From Demequina sp. B12 (GTDB taxonomy: Bacteria > Actinomycetota > Actinomycetes > Actinomycetales > Demequinaceae): DNA of 64,000 nucleotides. Under the pieces are notes generated by a model. That model did no database searches. It worked only from the letters and a program-made list of their open reading frames with translations, and was not told the origin of the DNA. A program made the translations under genes and the position numbers. Below, in pieces: positions 28,479 through 37,611 of the stretch. How positions within the stretch are numbered: position 1 is the stretch's first letter; each line of letters opens with the position of its first letter. The stretch is from contig NZ_JAPEHU010000003.1 in the NCBI RefSeq assembly GCF_028823635.1, positions 186,001-250,000 on the forward strand, in the 5' to 3' direction.

Positions 28479-29329
28479 CCACCGAACGCCACGGCACGCA
28501 GGACGCAAACCTGCATTCGCTCGTTGCCGCATACGCTATCGACGCCGTCGACGAGACGGAACGGCGCAACTTCGAGCTCCACCTCGACGACTGCGGCGAC
28601 TGCCGCTCCGAGTTGCTGTCCCTCGCCAGCGCTGTGGAAGAGCTCGGCGCAGCGCAAACAGCGGCCATCCCCAAGGGTTTGAAAGCCGATGTCATGGCTG
28701 AGGTGGCACGCACAGCCCAACTCCCGCCCGTTGTTCCCGCCACGGCGAGTACCCACGCTGGCCCCACCCCAGCATCGGCCCCTACTCGTGATTGGGCCGC
28801 CGCCAGCGGTGACACCCCCGACGAACTCGCTAGCCGACGTCACGGCCGTGCGCACCGGGCCCGACGTACGTGGTTTGCCGCAGCCGGTGCAGCCGCGGCC
28901 GCTGTGGTCGTTGCCGTGGTGGGCGTGACGTGGGCCGACGCACGCGCGCAGCATGCGGCCGATCTGGCGCTCGAGAAGGACGTCATGATGGTGACCTCCG
29001 CACCCGACGCCACATCCATGGACCTTGAGCTCGGGGCCGGGCATGTGGTCACGAGCGCACGCATGGAGTCCCTGGCCGTGATGGGTGCCAATGCGCCCAT
29101 GCCGGAAGACGGAATGGCCTACCAAGTGTGGCTCGTGATGGCAGACGGAACCAAGGTTGCCGGACCCACCTTTGTGCCACACGACGACGGCGAGTACATG
29201 GCAGTAGCCGAAGGTGTCATGACCGACGTCGCAGCCGTCGCTGTCACTGTGGAACCCCCCAGCGGCTCTGACGCCCCCACCTCCGAACCGGTGTGCGTCA
29301 CAGAAATGCCTGGCAAAACTGCCACTTGA
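28475..29329 (+). CDS. rskA: Anti-sigma-K factor RskA
   Basis: A 284-residue single-pass membrane anti-sigma factor. The N-terminal cytoplasmic domain has a zinc anti-sigma-like motif H36-DDC40-GDC43 (HxxxCxxC), which binds sigma region 2. A long Ala/Pro/Thr linker follows. The membrane helix is at about residues 132-152 (TWFAAAGAAAAAVVVAVVGVTW). The extracytoplasmic RskA domain carries VMVTSAPDATSMDLELGAGHVVTSARMESLAVMGANAPM and AYQVWLVMADGTKVAGPTFVP. It starts at a GTG overlapping the sigK stop (GTGA). RskA is normally released by regulated proteolysis to free SigK. Confidence 0.92.
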   Translation: MTTERHGTQDANLHSLVAAYAIDAVDETERRNFELHLDDCGDCRSELLSLASAVEELGAAQTAAIPKGLKADVMAEVARTAQLPPVVPATASTHAGPTPASAPTRDWAAASGDTPDELASRRHGRAHRARRTWFAAAGAAAAAVVVAVVGVTWADARAQHAADLALEKDVMMVTSAPDATSMDLELGAGHVVTSARMESLAVMGANAPMPEDGMAYQVWLVMADGTKVAGPTFVPHDDGEYMAVAEGVMTDVAAVAVTVEPPSGSDAPTSEPVCVTEMPGKTAT

Positions 29330-29385
29330 GGCGAGAGAGTCGGCCCGCCATTGCGGGGCGCTCCTTTCAGGGTGAAACTGAAGGC

Positions 29386-29985
29386 ATGGCGGAGATACTT
29401 CTGTTCCATCATGCGCACGGCCTCACTGACGGGCTCTGCAGCATGGCTGATCGCCTGCGCGGAGACGGTCACACCGTGCACACACCGGACACCTATTCAG
29501 GGCGCGTGTTCACCAACCTTGACGAAGGCATCGGCTTTGCCGAAACCATCGGCCGCGATGCCGTCGCCCACGTCGCGATGAGGTCTGCGCGCAAGTTCCA
29601 CGACGCGGACGTCACCATTGGGTTCTCCATGGGCTCCATGCAAGCCCAACTGGTCGCACAACATGTGCGCCGCGTGCGCGGGTGCGTGCTCATGGGTGGA
29701 GCAACCCCACCGGAGCGGCTCGGCTCCGAGTGGCGCCCTCATGTCCCATTGCAAGTCCATGTGGCAGACCCCGACGACTGGTGCACCACCGAAGAGGTCG
29801 ACGCCCTCCATCGCTCCGCCCCCGGCGCAGAGGTCTACCGCTATCCCGGGCGTTCCCACATGTTCGTGGACCCCTCGCTGCCCGACTACGACGCAGACTC
29901 CGCAGACATCTTCGAAGAACGCCTCCTGGGCTGGCTGGCACAACTCGACGCGGGGCGCGCTGCGCCGCAACGCGCAAGCGTGTAG
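29386..29985 (+). CDS. Dienelactone hydrolase family protein
   Basis: A 199-residue protein starting at MAEILLFHHAHGLTDG; the upstream in-frame extension overlaps the rskA end and is rejected. Pattern: FHHAHGLTDGLCSMADRLRGDGHTVHTPDTYSGRVFTNLDEGI (strand-loop plus cap typical of dienelactone hydrolases), nucleophile elbow DVTIGFSMGSMQAQLVA (Ser in GFSMGS; family members usually have Cys or Ser), acid near VHVADPDDWCTTEE and histidine in GRSHMFVDPSLPDYDADSAD. It is a small dienelactone-hydrolase-like enzyme of unknown substrate. Confidence 0.85.
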   Translation: MAEILLFHHAHGLTDGLCSMADRLRGDGHTVHTPDTYSGRVFTNLDEGIGFAETIGRDAVAHVAMRSARKFHDADVTIGFSMGSMQAQLVAQHVRRVRGCVLMGGATPPERLGSEWRPHVPLQVHVADPDDWCTTEEVDALHRSAPGAEVYRYPGRSHMFVDPSLPDYDADSADIFEERLLGWLAQLDAGRAAPQRASV

Positions 29986-30103
29986 GGAGCCGATGCTGGG
30001 CACGGGAGCCGTGTTGGGGCGTCTTGTTTGTCCACAGATGCGCGGTTCCGCTTTCGCTTGAGCTCGTGCATGGGTAGCGTGCCAAGGCATGGGGGAACCT
30101 CAC

Positions 30104-30736
30104 ATGCCACGAACTCTTGTTGCTTCTGTGCACCGTGCCGCTCGTACTAGCGCGAGTGCCGTTGCTGTCTTTTCGCTACTGGCGTTGACCGCGTGTACCG
30201 GGGGCGGTGGCGCGACTGTCACACCTACGCCTGATGAGTCGCCAGTCGCTGCTGTCACGGAAACGCCCAGTGCCTCACCCACGCCCACCGCGCTCACCGA
30301 GGAAGACGTGCTCGCAGCGTTGCCTGAACAGGCACTCACCGAGGACTATCCCGGCGCAAACGCGTTCGCGGGCTACTTTCTTGAGAACTTTCAAGACCTC
30401 GCCCGGGAGGACCCCGAACTTTTCGTAGCTCTTGTCGACAAGTCCTGCAAGTTCTGCGCCAACATCCTCGCCGCACATGACGAAGCCCGCCGAAGCGGCA
30501 CCACCATCACTGGCGGCGATGTCGAGCTGATGAGCCCTTACGGGGGCGGCGGATTGCAGACTGATGGCACTTACGGCATCGAGTTCGACATCAGGACTCT
30601 ACCTATCACCGAAACATCGAGCACCGGCGAGGTGACCGCATCATCAGACGGAGGCGAAGGGTCCGCTGCGGTGATCCTCGCCTTCGATGAGCGATGGCGG
30701 GTGCTCGAGGTGGGCTCGACCCGCGATGACTCATGA
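30104..30736 (+). CDS. DUF6318-type lipoprotein
   Basis: A 210-residue lipoprotein. The start at 30104 (MPRTLVASVHRA) has GGGGGA 7 bases upstream, better than the ATG at 30089. The lipobox is LLALTACTGGGG, with Cys near residue 26, followed by a Thr/Pro/Ser-rich linker. The globular part (NAFAGYFLENFQDLAREDPELFVALVDKSCKFC then GGGLQTDGTYGIEFDI) matches the DUF6318 pattern of actinobacterial lipoproteins, with a CKFC pair that could be redox or structural. Its stop overlaps the next start by 4 bases (ATGA). Confidence 0.75.
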   Translation: MPRTLVASVHRAARTSASAVAVFSLLALTACTGGGGATVTPTPDESPVAAVTETPSASPTPTALTEEDVLAALPEQALTEDYPGANAFAGYFLENFQDLAREDPELFVALVDKSCKFCANILAAHDEARRSGTTITGGDVELMSPYGGGGLQTDGTYGIEFDIRTLPITETSSTGEVTASSDGGEGSAAVILAFDERWRVLEVGSTRDDS

Positions 30737-31767
30737 AGACGTGGGTAGCGGCGGTACCTTTTGCACTTCTGGTCGTGGACCTCGGACCTTTCGGTGGCAT
30801 GCACCTGAGCCGCAACGACAACGAACCCGATTCAAGAGCCGACTTCTTCGCAGCAACGGGCGGCAGTGAAGTCACAGTCGAGATCTCAGGCGACGTGGGT
30901 GCCATCGATCCGGTTTCGTTCGAAACCAACGGACTCCAGCCACGATTTGTGCGTGCTCCGATGTGTTTGGGCTGGTTTGCAGAGACGGAGGATCCGTTGT
31001 TGAACTCGCCGCCAAGCTTCTATGGTTCGGTCCCGTCGTGTCCTGGCTCGGAGGTTCCTGCCCCCACAACCTTGTGTGCTGAAGGTGAGGCTGTTCAGGA
31101 GCCATTGTGGAGATCGGATCCTGTCTCGGACACCTCGTACGGCCCGTGGGCCATCGTCACTACGTACACCTGTGCGACGGATCCGTTGCATGCGGCAGCG
31201 ATCAATGCGTGGCAGTCCATGACCATCACCCCACCGGGTTACACGTGGTGGCCCGGGGACGGATGGACCACCACCAGTTGGGGTTTGTTCCCCACCGTGG
31301 ACGACACACCCCAAACAGTGACCGTGAACCTCGCGGGAACCGATGTGATGCTTCGTGCCACCCCCACACGCTGGGTATGGACCCAAACAGACGGCACCAC
31401 CCACCCCATGACTAGTGCCGACTCCACCAACGCAGACACCCCACCGGTAGCGTTCGCACGCGGCCCAGAACGACGCACCCAACTGACTCTCACCACCACG
31501 TGGGAGGGGCACTACAGCCTTAACAACGCCACCACCTGGATTCAAGCCCCAGGCACTGCCACCACCACCAACGCGCCACAAAGCCTGCACATCTACAACC
31601 CCAAACCACGCCTGGTGGACTGCGACCTCAACGGCCACTGCAACTCAGGACAACCCGCCCCCACCACACCAGTGCCCACCATCACCGACCCCGACGCAGA
31701 CGGCACCGACAACCACACCATCCCCGACAACCAAATCGAGGACTACCTGCAAGAGCGCTCCAAATAG
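30733..31767 (+). CDS. Secreted hypothetical protein paired with a DUF6318 lipoprotein
   Basis: A 344-residue protein with a short hydrophobic N-terminus (TWVAAVPFALLVVDLGPFGG) that may be a signal peptide. The body is Trp/Thr/Pro-rich (TITPPGYTWWPGDGWTTTSWGLFPTVDDTPQTVTVNLAG and later TRWVWTQTDGTTHPMTSAD), which suggests a beta-sandwich of a PKD-like or immunoglobulin-like type. It has several cysteines in its first half. It is translationally coupled to the DUF6318 lipoprotein; similar pairs occur in Cellulomonas-like genomes. I cannot assign a function. Confidence 0.7.
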   Translation: MKTWVAAVPFALLVVDLGPFGGMHLSRNDNEPDSRADFFAATGGSEVTVEISGDVGAIDPVSFETNGLQPRFVRAPMCLGWFAETEDPLLNSPPSFYGSVPSCPGSEVPAPTTLCAEGEAVQEPLWRSDPVSDTSYGPWAIVTTYTCATDPLHAAAINAWQSMTITPPGYTWWPGDGWTTTSWGLFPTVDDTPQTVTVNLAGTDVMLRATPTRWVWTQTDGTTHPMTSADSTNADTPPVAFARGPERRTQLTLTTTWEGHYSLNNATTWIQAPGTATTTNAPQSLHIYNPKPRLVDCDLNGHCNSGQPAPTTPVPTITDPDADGTDNHTIPDNQIEDYLQERSK

Positions 31768-31833
31768 CGACATCAACCTAGAGCCAGCACCAACATCGGC
31801 CCCAAACCCCGCCATGTTTCTACGGCCAGGGGA

Positions 31834-32334
31834 TTATGGGAGGAGAGGCTCGGTCACATCGGCAATCGCCGCGTCAAGGACTTCCACCAACTGTTCGGGA
31901 TGGACGGTCAACGCGACACCGTGGTCCCCACCACCAATCGAGACAGGACCTTCACGGGACACAATCAGCGCATCTGCAATGACGGGCCACGGCATCCCAG
32001 CGGGGCTTGGAAGTGAACCGAAAGGTGTGATGGTTCCGCGTTCATATCCGGTGACGTCGCGGGCCACATCCTTGTCCGGCATGGACAACCGGCTCAACCC
32101 CAGGTGCTCACGCAACTTGGGCCAACTGATCTGCCGGTCGCCGGGTACCAGCACAAACAGGTAGTCGTCCTCGCCGCGGCGCACCACCAACGTCTTGAGG
32201 ATCTGGCGCGGGTCAAGACCGCGCGCCTGAGCTGCCTCCTCCAAAGACCGCACCGGTCCGTGCCGTGTCACAAAATAGTCGATGCCCGCGTCAGCGATCG
32301 CGCGCAACGCGGGAGTGTCCAGCACCTCAGTCAT
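31834..32334 (-). CDS. YbaK/EbsC-type aminoacyl-tRNA deacylase
   Basis: A 166-residue editing-domain protein starting at MTEVLDTPALRA. The open frame extends further upstream through basic low-complexity sequence without a ribosome site and is rejected there. Conserved parts are FVTRHGPVRSLEEAAQARGLDPRQILKTLVVRRGEDDYLFVLVPGD (substrate-binding Lys in LKTLVV) and YERGTITPFG followed by a GG/HGVALTVHP block. YbaK-like enzymes hydrolyse mischarged tRNA, often Cys-tRNA-Pro. The specific tRNA here is not determinable from sequence. Confidence 0.85.
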   Translation of the reverse strand: MTEVLDTPALRAIADAGIDYFVTRHGPVRSLEEAAQARGLDPRQILKTLVVRRGEDDYLFVLVPGDRQISWPKLREHLGLSRLSMPDKDVARDVTGYERGTITPFGSLPSPAGMPWPVIADALIVSREGPVSIGGGDHGVALTVHPEQLVEVLDAAIADVTEPLLP

Positions 32335-32395
32335 GCTGAGAGAACGGGCGGGCGGCCGTGGAGATTCCCGAGTGCGAGTCAGGGCCCAGGCCGGG

Positions 32396-32905
32396 TCACT
32401 GGCCGGTGCGAACCGCCGTGCCGTCAGGAGTCGTGATCGACGCTGGATCCGTGCGAGCGTTGTCGAGATCCAGACCTGTTGCCGGCGCCACTGACTCTCC
32501 GTACCAGTTGCCAAATGACGTTGCAGCAGACCCCAGCCAGTTCGCCGTGACCGCGAAGTACAGGACGGTCGCGAGCACCACCAGCATGATCACACGAACA
32601 GCCCACTCAAAAACGACCACGCCAGCGCTCGCGTGATGCGCTGACGGACTTTCACTGTGGGCAAGGACGTGATGGGCCACATGCGGCTCGACGGCAGGGT
32701 CGAGCGCGGGCCGGAGAGCGGGCGCACTCACGTGTCCACGAGCCGAGCCAGGCACCACCTCACGAGAGGCACGTCCCAACAGGGGCGCAAGGTACGCGTG
32801 TGCCCTGGTACGTCGCGGTCGGTTCGGTCTCAAACCGAACGCCGGAAGATCCGGGGTCGTCACGTTTCCTCCAAGGTCTGGGGATTGCGCGCCATCGGTG
32901 TCCAT
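32396..32905 (-). CDS. Single-pass membrane protein, unknown function
   Basis: A 169-residue frame from ATG 32905. The longer open frame to 33460 runs antisense through sbcD and is rejected. The N-terminal half is Arg/Pro/His-rich and probably disordered. A clear membrane helix lies at about residues 106-131 (VVVFEWAVRVIMLVVLATVLYFAVTANWLG). The C-terminal tail of about 40 residues contains WYGESVAPATGLDLDNA. GGTGGG lies just upstream of the start. The helix and the same-strand placement 61 bases before the YbaK-like gene support a real gene. No family was recognised. Confidence 0.55.
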   Translation of the reverse strand: MDTDGAQSPDLGGNVTTPDLPAFGLRPNRPRRTRAHAYLAPLLGRASREVVPGSARGHVSAPALRPALDPAVEPHVAHHVLAHSESPSAHHASAGVVVFEWAVRVIMLVVLATVLYFAVTANWLGSAATSFGNWYGESVAPATGLDLDNARTDPASITTPDGTAVRTGQ

Positions 32906-33016
32906 TTTCCCACCGTTTGGCCAGGTTTGCCGGGTCGTTGCGGAACCGTGACTTAAGGCCCGGGGAACGCACCGGCGGCGTTGGTCGTGTCGGAGGGCGC
33001 CACTAGCCTTTCGGGC

Positions 33017-34228
33017 ATGAGGATCCTTCACACCTCCGACTGGCACATCGGCCGCACGTTCCACGGTCACAGCACGGATGAGCACCTGGCGTTGGTGTTG
33101 GACGCGCTGGCCGCTGCTGTTCGCGAACACGGCGTTGACGTAGTGGTGGTCGCGGGGGATGTGTTCGATTCCTCGACTCCCAAGGCGGAGGCGTTTACCT
33201 TGTTTGCCCGGGCCGTCAAGGGCGTGCGTGACGCGGGCGCACGGGTGGTGGTGACATCGGGCAATCACGATGGGCCTGCACGCCTTGCCCACAACGCGGC
33301 CTTTGCGAGCGCGGGCGGCGTCCACATCAAGGCAGACCACACGGACCTCTCCCCCGTCACGCTCACCGACGAGCACGGCGACGTGTTGATCTACGGCATC
33401 CCCTATCTGCACCCCGAGTTCATGCGCAGCGCATACGAGGACTTCACCGGCTCCACGCACCAGGATGCGCTGACTTTCGCGATGGACAACGTGCGTGCCG
33501 ATGTCGCAGCGAAGGCCGATGCTGCGGAGCGGTCCGCATCCCCCTCACCCCGGTACGTGGTCGCGGCGCACTGTTTCGCGGCGGGTTTGGGCGGCGAGCG
33601 GCCGCCTGAGACCACCGAGGACTCAGGCCGAGCCGAGGAACGTGACATCACCCGCGGCGGCCTTAACTTGGTGGATATCAGCACGTTTGACGGTGCTGCG
33701 TATGTGGCGTTGGGGCACATTCACTCGCGCCAGCAACTGAGCGAGACGGTTCGCTACAGCGGCGCTCCATTGAGGTTCAGTTTTGGGGAACGTTCCAGCA
33801 CCAAAGGCGTGTGGCTGGTGGACATCGACGCGAACGGGACCGCGACCAGCCGGTGGCTGGATTTGCCCACGCCACGTGAGGCTGTGCGGATTGAAGGAAC
33901 CCTTGCTGAGTTGATGGCGGACGGTGCGCACGAATCTGCGCGAGAAGCCTGGGTGGAGGTGGTCCTCACCGACGACCAACTGCCCCGGGAGGCCATGCGC
34001 ACTCTCCAGGAGCGTTACCCGCACGCCGTGACGCTCACTCACCGTCCTGCAAATGTGCACGATCACGGCGAGCACGACTACGCGGCGCTCGTTGAGGGCA
34101 AGACTGATGCCCAAGTGTTCGAGGAGTTCCTTGCCTACGTACGCAACGGCGCCGGTCCCACTGCGGCGGAAACAGCCTTGTTCAACGCGGCGCTGGACGC
34201 GATGGAGTCCAAGGAGGCCTCGCGATGA
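33017..34228 (+). CDS. sbcD: Exonuclease subunit SbcD (Mre11-like)
   Basis: A 403-residue Mn-dependent nuclease subunit of SbcCD, which cleaves DNA hairpins and processes blocked ends. The phosphoesterase motifs are LHTSDWHIGRT, VAGDVFDSSTP, TSGNHDGPARL, VVAAHCFAAG and YVALGHIHSRQ, all complete. The start is MRILHTSDWHIG at ATG 33017; the upstream in-frame codons add no family sequence. It overlaps sbcC by 4 bases (ATGA), so the two subunits are made together. Confidence 0.95.
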   Translation: MRILHTSDWHIGRTFHGHSTDEHLALVLDALAAAVREHGVDVVVVAGDVFDSSTPKAEAFTLFARAVKGVRDAGARVVVTSGNHDGPARLAHNAAFASAGGVHIKADHTDLSPVTLTDEHGDVLIYGIPYLHPEFMRSAYEDFTGSTHQDALTFAMDNVRADVAAKADAAERSASPSPRYVVAAHCFAAGLGGERPPETTEDSGRAEERDITRGGLNLVDISTFDGAAYVALGHIHSRQQLSETVRYSGAPLRFSFGERSSTKGVWLVDIDANGTATSRWLDLPTPREAVRIEGTLAELMADGAHESAREAWVEVVLTDDQLPREAMRTLQERYPHAVTLTHRPANVHDHGEHDYAALVEGKTDAQVFEEFLAYVRNGAGPTAAETALFNAALDAMESKEASR

Positions 34229-37200
34229 AGGTGCTGACTCTTGAAGTAGAGGGCTTTGGGCCTTACCTGGCGCGCCAGACAATCGACTTCACACAGTTTG
34301 ATGACGACATCTTCTTGCTGACAGGTAAGACGGGCGCCGGAAAATCCACGATCTTGGACGCGATTGTGTTCGCGCTGTACGACAAAGTGCCCCGCTACGA
34401 CGGCACCGACAAGTCGGTACGCAGCCACTTTTGTGCTCCCTCCGACCCCACAGAAGTGACGTCGGTGTTTGAGGCCGGCGGGCAGCGTTACAAAGTGACC
34501 CGCTCGCCTGACTTTATGCGCCCCAAGCAACGCGGTGATGGGCTCACCAAGCAGGCGGCCGCTGCTCATTTGTGGGTGGAGCGTGACGGGGACTGGGAAG
34601 CGGTAGCGGTCCGTCCCGTCGAGGTAGGCGCCGAGATTGCCGCAATCATGCGGCTAAGCGCCGATCAGTTCCTGCAGGTGGTGTTGCTGGCTCAGGGACG
34701 TTTCCAGGAGTTCTTGCAGGCAGACACCAAAGAACGCCTGGCCGTGTTGCGGAGCCTCTTTGGCACGGACCGTTTCCAAGCGATCGAGCAGCACCTGCGT
34801 GAAGTGGCACGCGAGCGCGGCCGCGACGTGGAGCTGGCCGATGCTGGCTTGAGTGACCTCGTGGCCCGCGCCGCGGCGCTCGTGGGCAGCGAGACCCCCG
34901 AGCCAGCACAGGCGACAGCATGGTGGGCCGAGGCAACGGCACAGGTGGAACGAACCTTCACTGATGCCCAGGAAGCGCGCGCGGCCGCGGTAACGCGGGC
35001 CGATGCGACGGCTGAGGCGCTGTCCCAGGCGAAGACGGTCGAGGACAAGCGCAGCAGGCTTGAGAGGGCCCGTGGCACGCTTGCGGAGCTCGAAACCGTT
35101 GCCGATGAACATGCCGCGGATGTGGAGCGGCTTGCCCTGGCCCGTGCCGCTGCTCCCCTGGTGGGCGCAGTCCGTGCAGCCAGGGACGCGGGGCAGTCAC
35201 TCGAGACGGCACGGTCAACGCACCAACTCGCGTGCGAGACGGCCCAGGCGGACCCGGCCCTGGCGCTCGCGTGGCCGGACGGCGAGATCGCCGCAGCCTC
35301 TGAGGACTCCTTACGGGTGGCGGTGGAGGATGTAGCGTCACGCATTGGCGCACTGACGGTTGCATTGGAAGCGGAAGACGCGCTCCCCGCGCTAAGGCGG
35401 CAGGTTGAGTCCGCAACCACGGCACTCGCGGACGCGCAAGCACGCCACGGCGACCTGATTGCTGAAGGCAAGCAACTGCCCGCCCAGATCGAAGCCTTGC
35501 GGGAGCGGCGCGAGAAGGCGACCGCGGCATCGGCCCGGCTCGATGGCGCTGCCGCCGCACTGAAGCGAGCCGGCGACGCACTCGACGCACATGCGAAGGC
35601 CGCCGAACTTGAGGCGGCGTTGGCGAAGGCGCGCGCGGCGGAAGGCGAGGCGTCCGCCGTGCATGCGCGGGCGGTTGCCGACCACAACGCGCTCCTGCAA
35701 CGGCGGCTCCGGTCGCAAGCGGCGCATCTGGCCCAGGCGTTGGTGCCGGGCGAGCCGTGCCAGGTATGCGGGGCCACGGAGCATCCCGCTCCCGCGCGCC
35801 CGTCGCAGGACCACGTCACGGACGATGAAGTCGAGGCCGCCCGCGAGTCCATGGAGGCCGCGCGTGACGTTCTTGCCGCCGCAACGGATGCCGCTCAGGC
35901 GGTGGACCGCGACTTGTCTGCTGCCCGGGCACAGGCCGGAGACGGCGACGAGGAAGCCGCGCATGCCGCGCTCATGGAGGCGCGCGAAGCCCACGACCGT
36001 GCGAGTGACGCGGTGGCGGAACGTGCGCAGTTGGACCAGGAACTCGCTGTGCTCGGTGGGCGGGCGGAGGCACTCGAGGCCGAGGTTGCGGCCGCTGCCG
36101 AGGGCGTGAGCGCCGCGCAGGTGGCGCTGGCTGCCGCCACCAAGGACGTGACCGATGCGGAGTCGCTGACGGACTCAGTTCCTGAGGGCTACGGCTCTGT
36201 GCGCGAGTATGCCGACGCCTTGGCGCACGCACGCACGTTGGTGCAGCGCGTCAGCAGCGCCGCGGGAGCGGTGGACGTGGCTGAGCGAGGGGCGCGGGAG
36301 CGCGAAGCTCAAGAGTCTCAGGCGCTGGCTGAAAGCCGGTTCGAGATCGCGGATCAGGCCCTGGAGGCTGCGCTGGCTCCCGCGGTTGTCGCGGAGTTGG
36401 CGGAAACTGTCGACCAGCACCGCACTCGACTGAGTGGGGCGCAGGCTGTTGTCGCCGAACTGGCGAACGAGGACTTGCCCGGTGAGGTGGCGGACCTGGA
36501 CGCGTTGGCTGCCGGTTCCGCGGCGGCTTCACAGGAACGGGACCAGGCGGTGGCCGCGGAGGCCTCGGCGGAGTCCGTGGTCACGCAGGTCGCGGCGATG
36601 CGCGCGGACTACGACCTACGGGCCGCGGCCACAAAAGAGGCACGCGCCGCCCGGGATGTGGCGCTGACGTTGGCGGACTCCGTGGCGGGCGACCCGCCCA
36701 ATGAGCGGCGCATGCGTTTGGAGTCGTTCGTGTTGGCCTCGAAGCTGGAGCGCATTGTCAGCGCAGCCAACCAGCGGCTGCGCACGATGTCCGGCGGGCA
36801 GTACTCGCTGGAGCATGACGACGACCGTCAGTACCGCAACACCCAAACCGGTCTAGGACTGCGCATTGCGGACGCCCACACGGGAAGCTCACGCTCCACA
36901 CGGTCGTTGTCAGGCGGAGAGACGTTCCTTGCGTCCCTGGCACTGGCACTGGGGCTCGCAGAGACGGTCTCCGCGGAGGCTGGGGGCGTCAGGCTGGACA
37001 CGCTGTTCATTGATGAAGGCTTCGGTTCGCTCGACGGCGACACGTTGGAGATCGCAATGTCCACGCTGGACGAGCTGCGTGCAGGCGGACGCACCATCGG
37101 GCTGATCTCCCACGTGGAAGCCATGAAGGAGCAGATCCCCGCCAAGCTGGACGTGGTGAAGGCTGCCGATGGGTCCAGCCGGGTCATGACTGCGGGACCA

Positions 37201-37239
37201 GCAACCAGTCGCATTCGGCAGCAGGAGTTATCTGGCTAA
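34225..37239 (+). CDS. sbcC: Exonuclease subunit SbcC (Rad50-like)
   Basis: A 1004-residue SMC-like ATPase partner of SbcD. The N-terminal head has Walker A TGKTGAGKSTILDAI. The C-terminal head has signature RSLSGGETFLASLALALGLAE and Walker B LFIDEGFGSLDGDTLEIAMSTLDEL. Between them run two Ala/Glu/Arg-rich coiled-coil arms joined by a zinc hook GEPC512-Q-V-C515-G, which links two complexes. The length is close to that of E. coli SbcC (1048 residues). An AND-like region (RMRLESFVLASKLERIVSAANQRLRTMSGGQYSL) precedes the C-terminal head. Confidence 0.96.
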   Translation: MKVLTLEVEGFGPYLARQTIDFTQFDDDIFLLTGKTGAGKSTILDAIVFALYDKVPRYDGTDKSVRSHFCAPSDPTEVTSVFEAGGQRYKVTRSPDFMRPKQRGDGLTKQAAAAHLWVERDGDWEAVAVRPVEVGAEIAAIMRLSADQFLQVVLLAQGRFQEFLQADTKERLAVLRSLFGTDRFQAIEQHLREVARERGRDVELADAGLSDLVARAAALVGSETPEPAQATAWWAEATAQVERTFTDAQEARAAAVTRADATAEALSQAKTVEDKRSRLERARGTLAELETVADEHAADVERLALARAAAPLVGAVRAARDAGQSLETARSTHQLACETAQADPALALAWPDGEIAAASEDSLRVAVEDVASRIGALTVALEAEDALPALRRQVESATTALADAQARHGDLIAEGKQLPAQIEALRERREKATAASARLDGAAAALKRAGDALDAHAKAAELEAALAKARAAEGEASAVHARAVADHNALLQRRLRSQAAHLAQALVPGEPCQVCGATEHPAPARPSQDHVTDDEVEAARESMEAARDVLAAATDAAQAVDRDLSAARAQAGDGDEEAAHAALMEAREAHDRASDAVAERAQLDQELAVLGGRAEALEAEVAAAAEGVSAAQVALAAATKDVTDAESLTDSVPEGYGSVREYADALAHARTLVQRVSSAAGAVDVAERGAREREAQESQALAESRFEIADQALEAALAPAVVAELAETVDQHRTRLSGAQAVVAELANEDLPGEVADLDALAAGSAAASQERDQAVAAEASAESVVTQVAAMRADYDLRAAATKEARAARDVALTLADSVAGDPPNERRMRLESFVLASKLERIVSAANQRLRTMSGGQYSLEHDDDRQYRNTQTGLGLRIADAHTGSSRSTRSLSGGETFLASLALALGLAETVSAEAGGVRLDTLFIDEGFGSLDGDTLEIAMSTLDELRAGGRTIGLISHVEAMKEQIPAKLDVVKAADGSSRVMTAGPATSRIRQQELSG

Positions 37240-37293
37240 ACGCTCAGATTCGGCGAGTAGTGTGCTGGTCATCATCGAAGCAAGGGAGCACTG

Positions 37294-37575
37294 ATGGCCG
37301 TACCCGACCCCGCATCGCTGACAGATGGCACCTGGACGCAAGCGAGCACGCTGATTCCGTTGATCGCGATCGCCGTCCTGGCAGTAGTTGCTGTCCTGGC
37401 AGTCATCGCGTACTTCTCGATGGCGGTGAACGTTGCGCGAATGCGCCACGACCTCAAAGCGCTGGTTGAGATCGTTGAAGCCGAAGAGAAGGCGCGCATC
37501 GAATCTCAGCCAGAAGACCCCTTCGACGCCCTGGTTCCTCCACCCCGCAAAGCGCAAACCGCCGCGTCGCGCTAA
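37294..37575 (+). CDS. Small single-pass membrane protein
   Basis: A 93-residue protein with RBS AAGGGAG 7 bases before the ATG. The membrane helix is STLIPLIAIAVLAVVAVLAVIAYFSM (residues 18-43). After it comes a short cytoplasmic amphipathic region (NVARMRHDLKALVEIVEAEEKARIESQ) that could be coiled, and a Pro/Arg tail. There is no known domain. It ends 36 bases before a convergent MFS gene. Confidence 0.72.
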   Translation: MAVPDPASLTDGTWTQASTLIPLIAIAVLAVVAVLAVIAYFSMAVNVARMRHDLKALVEIVEAEEKARIESQPEDPFDALVPPPRKAQTAASR

Positions 37576-37611
37576 GCGCCCCGCTCAGTGCTGGACGCGG
37601 CGAGCGTTGTC

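Noticed and set aside
32906..33460. Upstream extension of the minus-strand membrane protein gene at 32396-32905
   Set aside because: It would overlap sbcD antisense for over 400 bases; an ATG at 32905 with a purine-rich stretch upstream gives a sensible start.
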